A stretch of DNA of 64,000 nucleotides from NCBI RefSeq assembly GCF_964199755.1, contig NC_133896.1, positions 178,239,092-178,303,091 of the forward strand, written 5' to 3'. The stretch is from Larus michahellis. Taxonomy: Eukaryota > Chordata > Aves > Charadriiformes > Laridae. Of this stretch, positions 1 through 14,632 are shown piece after piece. Each line of letters begins with the position of its first letter. Position 1 is the first letter of the stretch. Below the pieces are notes generated by a model. That model had not been told where the DNA came from. It saw nothing but the letters and a program-made list of their open reading frames with translations, and did no database searches. Made by a program: the position numbers and the translations under genes.

Positions 1-3000
1 TACCGTTTATTAAAATGCAGTGGATACAGATTATCTTTCTTTCAAATGGTCTGTATTTATTATTGCTTCATTTGCCTTGAAATGATGACTGCAGGCACTT
101 AAGTAAATGGATTCCAACATTGTCTAGTTTCATTTTACCATCCTTGTCTGTGATAAGTACCCCTGTAGAAATGTTATTCTGAAACTTCTTTAAGCAATGT
201 TTTTCTCTTAATCACAAGGTCTTTCTTTGTATGTGTTGTACTGCTTACTTTCTCTTTCTTATTCTAATCATGGAAGAATATTTTCTAGTATAAAAAATTG
301 GAAAAAAGTTTTACTGTGATTTTATTGTATAATTTGTATTTTGAGTTAGGCATTCTAAGATATGGCAGAATCACTGGCTCTGCCACAAAATTCTTAGGTG
401 ACCCTTTGCATGAGTCCATCTAGGTTATGGCCATCTAAGCAAATTAAAGGTGGCCAGGCATGTTCCTGGGAACTGAGGCCCTCTGGCATGGAACACCCAT
501 ATCTATGCTAATAAGATGGTTTTTTTCTCCCAGGTAGGGTAGATGTTTGCAAACTGCCTACTGGGAATGGTCCCTGGACTTACTTAACCCCCAAACCAAA
601 ACCACAAATTGTTTGTAGGGTGCTCATTGGATTAGGCAAAATCTTGTCAAAAACTGCTCTAGCAGACATAGGAACATTTCCAGGAACTGCTTAGTTTACC
701 AGTAGAGGTGTATCTTTAAATTGCCTACACCAAATTTCTAAAACTACCATGATACAGAGGGGTATACATTACAACTCTAAGAAATTTTACGAAATAAAAG
801 TTAGGTATTTAGACGCCAATGCAAATCCTACTAACTGCCTTGTTGCATTACCTAATTGCATCTTTAGGTGGTTATGTGCATTTCAAAATGTCTGCCTGTA
901 AAACAGAATACATAGTTCCTCCCTTTTTTTGTCTTGCAGCTTTCAGAGAATGTCTATACTGCAGTTTGTGGCTATGGGCTAGAAATCCAGGTCCTGGTCA
1001 GATTTTACAGCCAGTGCTGAGCTCTGTACTATGACAACACAGTGATCATACACAGTTAGTCAATTAAAAGCTTGCTTGGGTATGTCTATGAGTGGCATTA
1101 GTGATACATATGTCACACCCATAGAATCAGGATTGTCAGGAAGGTAGGCGTTGCTTCTTTCCTCACACAAGCTACAAATTTACAGTCCAGCACCTGTGGT
1201 GTCAGAATTATTCTGTCCTATATGGAGAGTTGTTTTTTGCTTCAAATGGTTATGGAATACTGCACGCTGCTGTTGACAAACTACTTTAAATTGGCCAATT
1301 GCAGGTGTAAATCTGCCTAGAAAACCCTACTGTGACACTCTGGAAAATCCCCACTTTGTAATCACAATTTCAATATTATTATCTTTTGCCAACAAGAGCT
1401 AAAAGAGATCTTTTGTTTTAGCAGTAATCCCCTAATTGCTGAGTTGTTACCATCTGTATTTTTGCTATGTATGAAGTTTTGTTATTTCTCATAAATATGC
1501 TTATTTATAATTGACTTAAAACACTCCTTTACTCTCATTATAGTTCTAAATGTGTTTTTTCCTTACACGTTCCCACCCTAACGACTTCAAAATCTTAATG
1601 CAGGAATGCAGTTAGACTACTTCTCTGAAGGTTTGAAAAGCACTGAGGAATGCCTGATGGTTGTATCAACTACCAAAGTCTGATATATGAATTAAGATAT
1701 AGAGAGAGATCTCCATAATGAACACAGAAGCCATTTGCGTTAATTTCAGAGTGAACTATCATGCTTACAAACTCTTCATGGCAGCAGTGCTGCGTTTTGT
1801 TGAAGTGGTAATTTTATAATTCTCAGAGATGGTGCGCTCGTTATAACAGCATAAAGATACTACGGAGTGCCTTTATTAGACAGGAATAGTTATGTGATGC
1901 TACCATTAGGAGGAAAGGAAAACATAAATACACAGAATCCACAATGAAAGCAGGAATGCAGCAATGTTGTAGACCTTCTTCTGAGTGCTCCTTCTGCCTG
2001 CTAATACGTGCCATCTCCTATTCTGTGCACATTACCTAAGCAATACCAGTCTTGCTGTTTTCCAGCTCTTCAATGATTCTGCCTTATTCTGCTGCCTGCA
2101 TAGAACAAGTCATATGGGCTTGGGCCTTTTTCCTACATTTTTCCTGCATTTTTTGGCAGCAGTTCAAGGTATTCTTTATCAACAATGTTCAAAACTCAAG
2201 TACTTAGTTTACACGACAGTTGGTTAGATCAATACTGCTAAATAAAAGAAGACAAGGGACCAATACCTATCCCTTCAGGCAAACAGAGTGAAGAATCTTG
2301 CATCTATAGCACTTAGGATGAGCAAACGTGTTGTGTCCACACCATGGGGCACTCTGTTCTGGAGTTCCTCTGGGCCCAGTGTGGCATTTCTATTGGTCTG
2401 GCACTAATCCATGTGTTTTGTATGTCTTGACAACTTAAACCATTTTAAACAGTGCAAGGGCTTTTCTGCAGCTCAGCAAAGAGGTTGGCATTCCCACAGC
2501 GGGAAACCCAAGAAACTCATTGCATGCTGTGGGACATGGCATGGGGGGATTTGAAGGTTGCTGAGGGTGCAAAGTTTCCCGGGATAAGCTGAATCTTCCA
2601 TAGCTGAAGAACAGCTTTGGCTAGAGAGAGCCACATACGAGATAGACTTATCCTAGACTTATCCTGGACTGTCTTTTGAGAGACATCCCTGAGATTACAT
2701 ATCCACTGATCTCTGCTTGGGTATTATTTTGAGGAGAGCTAGTTGGAGCAGTCCAAATAGAGACAGAGAGCGAGCCAAGAGTTAAACAGTGAAGATACAG
2801 AGCGGAGACTTCCGTTATTCAAGTTTTTGTCCTAGGGTTGTTTTATTCAGGAAGGTGGCCATACATCTCAGACTGCAAGTGTAGGGTCAGGTGTGGCATC
2901 AAGGCAGATCAAGGCATCATTGCCAAAAATGCTTCAGTGAAGGTCCACATTTGAACTCTGAAACCTGGCTGAGGAGAAAGATGAGGCTTATTCACCTGTC

Positions 3001-4284
3001 GGCACGCGCCCAGGTCTGCTTCTGTTCTGTGAATAAGGTTGGTGATGCTGATCACGCAGAGTCCTCCACTCCCTTCTATCAGCCCTTGCAGCAGTGTTAC
3101 ATCATTACGTCAGACGGGTCCTCCACAGAAAGTCTGACATCATGTAAAACATTGGCTGTTGAGATGTGTAGGATGCCTATGGTTAGTCTCAGAGCAACGA
3201 TGATCTTGCAATGTCTGAATTACAGGATGCTTGGATGACCCATACAGACATGTAAAGTCCAGGTCTCAGGGCATGTCATGTGTAGAGAAGGGCAATTGCC
3301 TCTCATATATGCCTGAAAAAAGTTAAGAGGGGTATTGCATAAAATTCTTAAAGTCTGATATGTATTTGTCAGCTGTACTGGCTGCATTAAGCCTACATTC
3401 CCCCATATAACTCCCAGGAAACTGAGACTAGAGAAATGTGCCACAGGAAAGTACTTCTTTGAATTAACAAAGTCTTATGGAAGTTCTGTTTTGCTTTGTT
3501 GTTTTGGGGGATTTTTTTTGTTCCAAGAGAAATCCAGCCAATCTATTCAGCCCAAGTACTTCTGTAAAGAGGAAAAAAAGGATCAAGGAAACAAAGGAAA
3601 CAGTCATTGACTCAAAAAGCTCATTGTATTTAATGAGCTTTTTCATTAGTTCTTTTTTTGTGATTCTAGGAAATTTTGCCCTTTAAAATTACTTCTTTGT
3701 TTGCACTTCCTTTCAGAAAATAAATGTTTTAGTTACAATTGGGTGTCCTTTTTAAACGACAAAAATCTTTTCTCCAACTCCCAATTGCTTGGGTCTTCTC
3801 TTTCTAACACCGAGTAATTTGTCTTTTGTTAAGCACAAACCGACTTTTGTGAGAAGCACTTTAAAATAAACAAAGCCCACAACATACACCTGACAAGCTT
3901 TTCATGGTGTGTGCTGTAAGCAGATCCAATAGTATGCAAACACCTGAACCTCATTTTGAAGATCTCAAAGGTCATTTAAATGAATGCACGATTAAGGTAT
4001 TTTTATGACTTTGATTACATCTCTCTTGAGTATGTTTTTGAGGACTGAAGAAGAGGGTCATAAAATATTGCTTCAAAGAGAATTCCTTAGCAATTCTGGG
4101 AATGTCATCACAGCATTCACAACAAATGAGTAATGGAGAAGAAGAAAAATGACAGTGTAAGCAACTTGGAACATAAATTTAATTTAAAACTCATAGTTTA
4201 TGAGTTCTTCAACCACATAGTTGAATGGCCAAAAAGAAAGAAGTAATCCTTATCTTATCCTTACCGGTACTTTTCCTGTGTTTG

Positions 4285-4400
4285 TGTTCATGGTGTAAGC
4301 TCCTTGGGGCAGGGAATGTTTGTGTATTGTCTAGCATTGTAATAATTTAGTCTGGATTTAGAGCATTTGGGTAATGTCTTGAAGCAAAAATAATAAACAT
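4285..4400 (+). mobile_element. Old LINE/SINE 3' tail (MIR/L3/CR1-like)
   Basis: GTAAGCTCCTTGGGGCAGGG, then TTGTGTATTGTCTAGCATTG and later TAATGTCTTGAAGCAAAAAT matches the pattern of an ancient amniote retroposon tail (TGTAAGCTCCTTGGGGCAGGGA is a widespread motif). The family is uncertain. Confidence 0.42.
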
Positions 4401-6492
4401 AGTCCTACTTTGATGTAGATACACAGAGACCACTGCTACTTTGCAAAGTTTTTCCAACTTGGGTTGGCTACAACCTTCCCATAGTTGCAGTAATGTCACA
4501 AGATGGGAACAAGTGTGGGAATGGCAAGGGGAAAGCTTTAAATATTTGTGTATGTAATAATAAGTACCTGTAGTCTCCACCGAAGGACTCAAATATTTGA
4601 TGCATGGCATGGCAAAACACTCTGCACTACCTAGTCCAGAGCGGGTAAGGAGTTAACAACAGTTTAATTTCTCCCTCTGCTTCCCTCGGGTAAATGACAG
4701 AAGAGTTTGATCATAGGCAGAAGAGAAAACATTTTTTTGGAATTAGTGTTCTGCTACCAACTATCATACAATGGGGTTTACCCTAAAATAAAAATGCATT
4801 TTCTATGTATTTTCTGACTAATAATGGCTTCTGAACTATAGCCTTGAATGAGTGAGAAGGTCTCAAGAGGTCTTTTTCCTTTAAGTCATTCCTTCACTTA
4901 CACATGCAGGCATCAAAATCTGTCATTTTTCATTTTGAGAACAATGTTATGAATTAAAAATGTAGATAAGTGTCTCACTTGTCTCAGCACCGATGGCTCC
5001 TTCCCTCCTGATTGTAATGAGGATTGCTTTTGATGATTATTAGGATGATGTTTTGCTATTGCCAAGGCACTGGCGTTGACAGCAGGATTACACTGATTAA
5101 ATGTATCTGTTCAAAATTGGTCAGATTAATTCCTGCCTTAAATGTGGAGAAAGTTTCACTGTAAATACAGGGGATCCTGGGGTGACTGTTCACACTGAAA
5201 TAAAATCACATGAACCCTGACTTTGAAGAGGGGAAGAAACTCCGATGAATTTTTCTACCCTACTACAGCATAGTAATTCCTTACGAAAACATTCTTCTCC
5301 ATTAAAAACATAACCACAGATCCACAGTGTGTTGCAATGTATGCTTTTAAAGCATAAATTAAACACCAAAGTGTTCTGCAAACATTGCGCAGCCACACAG
5401 GAACACAGCACACGATCATTAGTTTACTGTCGCATCTCCCCTTGTATTACTGACTGCCAGGTTCTTCATATGGACAGAAGTCTTAGAGAATACATGAGTT
5501 ATCATGCACTTATGCTTCATTCCTAAAATATCCAGAGCTCTTTCTGATATGTAATGAAGAAATTCAAAAAGCATTACTACAGCTTCTGGGAAATACTGTT
5601 CTCCCTAAACTACAGAACGAAAACCAAAGCGAAACAAGAGGCAGTTTCTTTGTTGTAAAATACAGTCTGAGTTGCAGTCTTATGCTCCAGAAGAGACGTA
5701 TTACCTTCTTACCTGCCCAGCACAGACTGAGTACCATGCATAGTGATTAGGACCTCATGTCAGAGGCAAAAGCAGTTCTGGGATGTGCCTCAAAGAATGC
5801 CTATGTATTTTACGTTACAACTCTACTTTCTTTATTTATCTGGAAACGTTTTCACTCAACAAATAATAAGACTGAAATTCCTAGGAAATTTATCGAGGAG
5901 AAAAACTCCTAGAGAGGAGTTTTCAGTCTATTCTTTGGAAGCCCAGACTGGAGTAGGAGCTGACGCAATGTTTTTTAAGCCTTTGCCTACATGCCAGAGG
6001 AACTTCAGAATACAGAAGAGTTCTCATTAGGTGTGAGAATTGTGGTCTTGGGCAGAATTTATCTACTGCAACACTTAGGTTAAACAAATATTCAAGAAAG
6101 CAGGTAAGCTTCTATCTAACTTGCTGTAGAAATACTCGGTTATAGCTAAGTCCTGGGAACTATGTGCTCCAAGCTTTGCTTTAGTGCTTAGGCCAGGCAA
6201 ACAGGTTTGAGTGGACTATAAATCTAAAATATTCTAGCTATTTTAGAGGAGGATTACACTTTCTGAAATTACAGCAGGATATTATAATTTAGTGGTCCTA
6301 ATCTTACAGAAATCTTTCATACACTAGTTGCTCCTTTCATGTTGTGTTAGCTCTCTTACTGGATGCAGGGAATTCATAGTTCTATGAATTTCTAGAACTT
6401 TGTACAGACTTCAAAAATAACGAAAAGGACCATTTTACTTCTGCTGGCATAGTACTTAGCAGTTGGGGGGGGGATGAAGTGTGTTTTGTTAG

Positions 6493-6528
6493 TTGGTTGG
6501 TTGGTTGGTTGGTTGGTTGGTTGGTTGG
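6493..6528. repeat. (TTGG)9 tetranucleotide microsatellite
   Basis: Nine perfect TTGG units, flanked by GTTAG on the left and AGGGGG on the right. Confidence 0.98.
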
Positions 6529-8237
6529 AGGGGGTTTTGCTTTTTGACATCATTTGCAGAAATTTAATACTATTAATTGTAATATTAAATTGGGGTGTCT
6601 TCTAAAATGCATAATAATTTTATATATTTCTACATTTAAACATTTTTTACTATATTAGACCTATCCTCACACAAGTCTGGCCATTTTTGGTTTGGGTTTA
6701 TTAGTTCATTCCCCTTCTCTTTATTGAAAGAATTTTCCATACCTTATTCTTTAATTTCGTCCTTTTCAAAAACTGACTAATCATGTGTTGGCTCTTGACA
6801 GTAATTATGTTGCAAATGGATCTTTTCTCAACTTCATCTGAGGTGTGACTTACTAGGATTTTTCATTCACTTTGCTTTATAAACTTTGGGAACACTAATA
6901 AAAATAAAATACTAAACATGTTTCATTTACTATCCACTTGGATCAGATTTTAACAGCCTTGTGGTTGGTGAATCAATGGAGTTCTGTCTAGCAGTAGGAT
7001 AGTAGGAAACTTTGAGATAAAATAGACTAGGTTAACGAATACTCAATAAAACATAGTAAACAAATTGAACAGCAAAATTTAAAACCCAAATACGAAAACT
7101 GCAACTGTGTCAATGTAAAAAGATCCCAGTTGTCATTTTTGTATTTTCGCATGGCAGACTTTAGGTTAAAAGAATTTTGTTCGATTCTAACCCTGGAAAT
7201 TAATCAAGTACGTTCTTCCATTAGATTTTGTATAATTGAGCTTTTGTTTATTTTATTTATAAAACAGGTGCTCTAAACTATGCTTTTGATATCTATGCAT
7301 TGTGAAATTCCACGGAAGAGGAAATATTTTATCTGCTTCTCACTGATTTTATGTAAATACCTGCACTGTTTATATATGTACACAGTGTGGTCACAAGATC
7401 CATTTTAACTGCAAGATTGGGCTGGATTATGAGGTTGTCTGGCAAGTCTCTACTGATCATGATATACACTGGAGTCAATTATTCCATAGATAGAATATGC
7501 AAACTACAGTGAGGTCCAAGAAGAGAGATAAAGAAGGAGAAACCGAAGCAGTCATGGCAGTCAATCTTCTGGTATTGTGGAAAGGAAAAAACAGAAGATA
7601 CTGGAGAATGGGTAACTAGTGAGGAATTGAAGGAGTTTTTTGAAAATCTCAGATTTCGTCAAGTGTACTTCAGATCACACACAGCTCCTCAAAGGGAGGA
7701 CAGTGAATGTCTCGTCTTCTGTTTGGGTGACAGAAAAGGCATCAAATGAATAACAGAATGGAGAGCCATCAATGAGGCAAATGTACTTCAAATCAGCATG
7801 TCACGAACGAATCAAAACAATGACCAAAAACATGAAGAAAAGACATTTTTTCAGTTGCTTACATGTCAATCAGAGTTAACAAGCAAGAAGAACTGGAAAT
7901 CCTCTTTGGAAAGAAGAAATTTTACACAACTGAAACAAGAGAAATACGGCAGAATGATTCATATCATTGAATACAAAAATCACCTGTTAAAACCTGCTTG
8001 GGAGGGGCAGAATAGATAAAAGATGAAGAGGCTGTGAAGGAGTTGTTGGCACCCCAGAATCAAGAGATATTGATCACAAGAGGCATGGCTCTGTTGTCCA
8101 AAGTCTGTGACTGAGAGGCACAGAAGTGTCCGTTTTCTGGGCTTTTCCGTAATGTGTGCGGGGGGAGAAGGAAAGAAGGATCATTGTGGAGAATTTCTAT
8201 TTGGGAGACTTGTATAAAAGAATTTTAAGCACTAGAA

Positions 8238-8405
8238 CAAGCAGCCCAGAAAGTTTGTGGAGTCTCCATCCACACAGATATTTAAAACCCAAGTGGGCAT
8301 GGTCCTGGGAAACCTACTCCTCGTGATGCTGCTTTGAGTGAAGTGATTGGGCGAGATAATCTCCAGAGATGCCTTCTGACTTCAACTACCATGTGTTTCT
8401 GTGAA
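8238..8405 (+). mobile_element. CR1 LINE 3' end, old and diverged
   Basis: AGCCCAGAAAGTTTGTGGAG, TCTCCATCCACACAGATATT, and later GCGAGATAATCTCCAGAGAT and GCCTTCTGACTTCAACTACC follow the order of the CR1 3' end but with many substitutions. It ends near a TTTCTGTGA that corresponds to the octamer. It is older than the copy at 33.9 kb. Confidence 0.75.
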
Positions 8406-8505
8406 AATCAATGAAATCCAGCAGTTCAAAGTTACTAATAATAATAACTCAACAACCGAGTATGGTAGAAGAGGTGGATATGGATACACAATCTTGTTAC
8501 AGTAT

Positions 8506-8522
8506 AAAAAAAAAAAAAAAAA
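8506..8522 (+). repeat. A17 tract, about 100 bases after an old CR1 end
   Basis: Seventeen A in a row. CR1 elements end in octamers, not poly-A, so this tract is probably unrelated to the nearby CR1. Confidence 0.9.
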
Positions 8523-10254
8523 GGAAAAAATCCATCTGTTTTCAAATGATGATTTATGAGCTGATGGATTATGGATGATATTCGTTGGTCATAGCATGGG
8601 GCTGGACCTTAAGACCTCCTTTTGGGGTTAAATGTATAGAGAATTTCTAAATGACTGTGACACAAAACACGGTACATCCAGGAAAATATAGTTTTACTTT
8701 GGATATGAGAATGATGGGTAAAAACTGCTTAATGACTGGAATGGTTTACGAACTTCTTATTTTGACTTAAGATCGCTTAGTATTTTTTATTGTGGGTAAG
8801 CTTTTTGACATACATGCAGGTAAGCAAGGAAAAGACCGATCAGTAATATGTATGCTTAGTTTTTGAAAGAACTGTTTTAACAAAGTTAGGGATGAGCACA
8901 GCTGATTTGGAAGACAAGATGGAAGAAAAAAAAATCATTAAAACTAAGAATTATTTAATAATTTTTAATAATTTAAGAATGTAATTTATTAGAAGATTAA
9001 AATCTTTTGCTTCTACAGCGAGGATAGAATAGCTTTGGTTAATTTTGGCCAGAAGGGAGAAAAAAGAGGGCAATAGACTACAGTTGTGAAATGCAAAAAT
9101 TTATATAGGGAAACTAAGAAGGGAACATTATTATAACAAAAATATTGGTTTATTGCTACATGGAGGTCATAAAATTGCTGAAAATCATGACAAAAACCCT
9201 ACAAAACCTGTACTTCCAGTTTCACACCTTTGGGGATGACATGCTAGAAAAGGAAAAACACAGGCTTAGACAAAAAGAATTTCTTAATCACGGTGACTTT
9301 ATTCTCAAAAGAGTTCAGAAGCTGCAAGTCTTTGAGAAAAACATTCTTTGAAGAGCTGTTGTCCATCACTCCGACTTTACACTTTCTGAGAATTCTGTTG
9401 AAATTCCGGACTGGGATGAGTCCCTCTGACACTTATGTATCCTGCTTCTATGTAACGACAGGCTGAGGTGATCTCAGCCCTCATCTAAGAAACCCTGGCC
9501 TCCCTGATGCCATAGGAGTTAAATATTTTTCTTACTGAAATCATTCTGATTTACAAAGAATGTACACAGAGGTTCCATTATTCCAAACACAGTACAATTA
9601 AACAACAGGAGAGCATTTCCTTTCTCACAGTTCTATGCCAGCTTTCCAGACAGCGCATCACTCAAAAAGCTCTCCCTGTTTCGTTTCTCCCATGACTACA
9701 CTGCTTTTCCCTGTTTTCGTTCCTCTTGGTACTATTTTTTGGCTTGTTTTCTGACTCCTTCTGTCTTATAGATGCAGAGCTACATGCAAATCAGTTACAT
9801 TCCCCTGAATTTGTATTCAGTGTAATCATGGGGTGAAAACTTCTACTGTGTTGTTAATTATAAGGAGGAGGATGTTTAATTGTTTTCCTGTTTCCCCGTA
9901 TGGAAATATTTAGCATCTTCTTTGACCTCAAGGAGCTTTGTGGTTGCCCATGTGTCAAAAATTCTTCGTTGAAGTATCTTAAATTCACATACATCGCAAG
10001 ATTAATAAGCAGACACTCAAGACATTAAGAACTACTTAACACACCCCTCTCAAATGTGGATTTTTTTTCAGTAAGAGCCCTTTATGAAATAATGGTTTCA
10101 AATACGGGTGGTAAGAGCTAGGAATTAGATGATGTTATTCAACATTTCCATATGCCTTAGTAAATATCAAAACGTTGTTGATACATTACGTTGCTGACAT
10201 AGAGATTGGCAGAGTGGTACATAATTATGAAGACCAGGAAGTTATAAAGAAAAA

Positions 10255-10540
10255 TTTGGATTGCTTGGCAGGCTGAACCCATTCAAGTTAAATGCAAAAT
10301 TATGCATCTAGGTCACATCTAAACAGTAGAAAACTATATTCTGGAAATCAGTAGCTCAGGAAACAATGAGAGGTGTCATAATATCATCATACCCTGCATG
10401 ATAACATGGCAAAGAGAACTGTTTCAGGTCTTTGAGGTACAAACAGGTAAGGTGATGTTTAGGTCCAGAAAGATTACTCTTCAGCTAGAATACTGTTTTC
10501 AGATTAGGTGTCAGTTTGAGAACACAGCTCGTGTTTACCA
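10255..10540 (+). mobile_element. Old CR1/L3-like LINE ORF2 fragment
   Basis: The text ATGCAAAATTATGCATCTAG (near 10292) and CTAGAATACTGTTTTCAGAT (near 10487) resembles the nucleotide pattern of the ORF2 3' half in ancient CR1/L3 elements, where the family has a 'one exposed tract then taxonomically conserved CTGGAATACTGTGTCCAG' motif. Divergence is high and there is no open frame. The identification rests on two anchor motifs in the right order and distance. Confidence 0.5.
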
Positions 10541-13500
10541 ACGGGAATGACTAACCGAAAGAACAAAAAAGCAAGAGGAGTGGTTGATTTTTCATTTCTT
10601 CGCACTGAAACAATGAAGACAGCATGACATTCTGGATATATGATTTATTCAAACACCAGGTTTCTATAATCAAAATAAATAGTACAATCAATTAAATACT
10701 TAACTCCAAGGTTATCAACTGAAGGTCTTAAACTCTACCATTTGATGAGTCATTTTTTATTGACTGAGTCACTTAGGACTACATTTTCAACTTCTGTAAA
10801 GAAAACCCGTTGGTTTTGGAAACTTTTGGGTTCAGTCTGGTACACAGAGAACAGATGAATGGAAGACTCGGCAATAGGGTGCTGTCTGAGTTGTGGACAT
10901 GGAGTTCTGCTCTCATTTCTGTAACTGCTGTGATCTTCTTAGGTAGTAGTACCCCAGTCACCGAGGATGGGCACTTTATCCTGTTTAGTTACAGCTTCTG
11001 AAGGGCTCAGGTGGGAGTTTGGCTGAGTGTTCTGTATAGAAGTGGAAAAGGATTATAAAAAATGAAATATGGACCTGAGTAGAGAAAAAATTGAATTTTT
11101 CCTTGATTAGGAGCTGAAGATGTCCTTGACAGCATTGTAAATCACTACTGCTTCACTAGCTGATCCTGCACCTGTGCAAGGAAATAGTAACGATGACATT
11201 TTCTTACTCCTCCAGGACCCAACAGGAATGTTAATAGCCTGAAATACATAATTTCTGGACTGTGATTATTTCTCCCTCTTCTGAATGCATCAGTTCAACT
11301 GCATCTGTTTTGCTTGAACTTCTCCATGCTTTTCTCACTCAAAGAAAACAAACAATCAAACAAACAAACAAAAAATAAATGACCTGCCTCTCCATTAAGG
11401 GATCTTTTATTGATAACCCCACTCTTCCTAGATCTGCCCTCTTGCTCTACATGCCATCAGCCATGATAATACATATCTCTCTCATTTTTGTAAGAATGGG
11501 AATCATATTGTTTCCCTGAGCAGTTCTGCTCTCAGCCTGCTCCTTCACCCACCAGGGACGCAGAAGCCTTCAAAAAATGATAGCTATAAGACAAAAGTAA
11601 AAAGTGAAGACGTAGTTAGGAAGCAAAAGGAAGCTTGACCACCAGCCTAGAAATCAGGCCCCCAGATCTATAGATGGAAATCTTGCTGACAAGCCCCACT
11701 TCCTAAATCTTTTACTCATTTGTCCCCCCACGAGGCACCAGGTTATGCTTCTCTTTCCAGCAGACTGTACTCACCACTAGCTTATGGATCATCCTGCTCC
11801 CTGTTTGATCTTCTGTGGCATCAAAGCTCTTGGACTTTTGCCTTCAGTGAGCTAGCTTCTCCGGGGAGGCTGAGGGAGGCTTCTCCACAAGGCATTGTTT
11901 TAGGGAGTGAGGGGTAGGTGTTTAACCTTCTTTCACAGTGAGGGCACAGGGTCCCAGATATCACCCTTCCTTACAAATACTTCAGACTATTAGGTAAACA
12001 GTGGAGAGCACCACCAGTTTCATCTGTACTGATTTATAAGAACATAATTGTCGTCTTGTTTACTAGACCTGCTTTGATCACACTTATGGCTTGGGTAGTT
12101 GGCCCAGTTTTTGATTTTGAGCAACAGAGTTTGAGTTAGGGCTTGCAAACCAAGTAGAATGAACTCGGTTTAATTTTATATACGTATAAAGCAAATATCT
12201 ACACCTCAGCAAGATGTCTAGGCTCCCTTTAGAGTCAACGAGGGAAACAGATATTTTTAGGGAGAAATTAATTTTACCTACTTGTTTGTATTAGGATGAG
12301 ATAAATGAATCCCTGAACAGACTCTTGTATTCACATACTTACATTCCTTGTCCACAAAGACAGTGCAGGATGACTAGCCCAGGTGTAAATGTCTATATTG
12401 CCAGTGGTACTACCTTAACTCCAAGGACTCAGCACTGGTGTCCTCCCTGGAACATACAGACGGGACACCTGCAGCTTAAATGTGGCTAAATCCCCTGCCA
12501 GTCTTTGTACGAACATCTCCTCCTGGATGACCCAGGTGCCCTGTTCTGTAACTTACCCATTCATGGGTCACGGGTCTGCCTGGAATTAAAGTTGCATAAA
12601 AAGTCCCTTGTGAATGCTGGGTTCTGACATGCGGGTTTTCTCGATAGTTTTCTTTAATGTAAGTGCATATATCCCACTTCAGTGAGATGTTTAATCCCAA
12701 AGAAGTGCTCCGTGTTTGGCCGAAAAATATTTTAGCGTTTTTCCTACAGTGAATGCTACAATAGTTCCGGAAGGGTGTATGATAATTTAGTGATGCACCA
12801 GAACTGCGTCAGTGTTAAATATTATTGGGGATAAAAGAAGAAATGTGGCACAACTATTTAATTTTGACATAATATCAAATAAAACGTTATGCTTTCATAC
12901 TTTTATAGCTACAAAGTATTGCCTACTTTTTTAAAGAAATTAAACACATGAAGCAGATGTCCTGTGGGAAAAATCTGTTATGGTCTGGCAGCAGATTCTC
13001 CTTCACTAGCTTGAGATATTGTAACTGAAACATGTACATAAAGTTTAACTATATATGTAATTATGGTAAACAGTGCTTTATCAGATTTCTAGTTATTAAA
13101 TATCCCCTCAAGATTTAACTGTTCAATCTCTTTGTGCTTCTCGTTGTCCTACCATTATTGTACAGCTGTCTTTTATACTGCATACTATGGATTACCTCAT
13201 TTTAGCAGTATTTTCTGGTCTTATTATTGCTATAGAATCTTCATTTTAAATGTTGTCATCTTTATAGGTATGAATAGGCATTTCTGAATCACAGATTTTA
13301 AGCAGAAAAACCTGACTGTTAAACTTCCTCAGAAACTGTAAAGTTGGTGCTTACCTTCTAGACGTCTTTGCTCGTCGTTAGAATCATTGACCTCAAAATT
13401 GGACACAACAGACATGGGGAAAATTAAATGCTTAACATCCTCAGAAGCCAAAAATCAGAGCAGGCGTTGTCAGCGGGAAGAGAGAGTAAAGTTTAAATGC

Positions 13501-14632
13501 CACCTTTCAAAGAGTTGCTCTGTGCTTTACTCAGGGCATAAAAGAGATTTCTCATTTTGGGACTGTTCGTGTGAGATCCACTTTTCCTCGCATACAGCTT
13601 TGTAGGGAGGGAGGGAGTGACACTCCCTTTTAGCTAAGACAGTGACCACGGACAAAAGAGGTCTGTTTAGATGAAATGGAGCAGAGAGATGAAACCTCTT
13701 AAGCACTAGGCATCTATGGAGTTAGACTGTTGCTATAAGGGAGGTCTGAGGATTTTGTTGGCATGTAGAACTTGCCGTGAGCAGACCTAGATTGTAAATA
13801 CTGAGATGGTTCGGAGCGTGATTGGCATTACACGGTCCCTCCATTTTCTACACCGCAGGACAGGGCACCACTGCTGGCGGGTCCTTCCTCAAAATCAACA
13901 CCAGTAGCATTGACAGCAAACTGCCTCTAGAAATTTGGCAGGAAACAAGGCAGAAATCTGCAGTCCCTCAGCACAGCACAGGTACAGTGCCGCCTCCGCA
14001 GACTCTGTATTCTCACTCTCCTGCCTCCTGCCTCACAGGACAGTAAAGCTGAAACTGAAGAAGGAAATACTTATTTAGCGAGATTTAGGTCAGGCTTTTG
14101 GTTACACTTAATGGTTACAATCTAAACACGTAAAATGCAACCCTTCCTGATACCAGAGCTTTCCACTTACTTAGCTCATCTTACCTAGAATTACCAAAAC
14201 ATCCCTCAGCCTTTACAGCTGTGGATCCTTAGAAAGAAGCCTTTAGAGCTCGGGCTCTCAAATGTTACCTTCAGACACAACTTCCATTGCTTTGGGTGCC
14301 AGTGACGTCTTTTTTCGCAGTGTAACGTCAATACCCCATCAGCTCCAGATAAACACTTCTTTCGTGTCCTTTTCTTTCATCACAAACTTATCTTCCAGAG
14401 TATAATTCATATAACTTTTTGCTTGATTACATGCATCTCCACTGTAAAATTCGATAACAAATACAAGTGGCCTTGACCATTCTAAATGAACTCTTTGCTC
14501 TTTACTCACATCAACCAACTCTGCGCTATATAAATCCCTGGCTCCGGGTGCTCTGCGTGTTTAGAGACTATTACTCCTTTGTTCCTATTTAGCCCACTGG
14601 CTAACTCCTCCACCAGTCCTGGCCATTTAATT

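Larger units (their letters stand above)
1..8237. other. AT-rich gene-free upstream sequence
   Basis: No open frame longer than about 115 codons and none with a recognisable domain. Apart from the LINE/SINE-like tail at 4285-4400 and the TTGG microsatellite, I see only unique-looking AT-rich DNA. A weak MIR-like resemblance at 371-425 was not accepted. The stretch 7480-8190 is somewhat purine-rich and may be transposon-derived, without an identifiable family. Confidence 0.6.

Noticed and set aside
371..425. MIR-like SINE resemblance
   Set aside because: Only a loose similarity (CTCTGCCAC followed by GGTGACC) over about 50 bases; too weak to list as a repeat.
14521..14560. TATATAA with downstream GC-richer sequence as a promoter
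   Set aside because: TATATAA is common in AT-rich DNA by chance, and no exon, start codon or splice signals follow.
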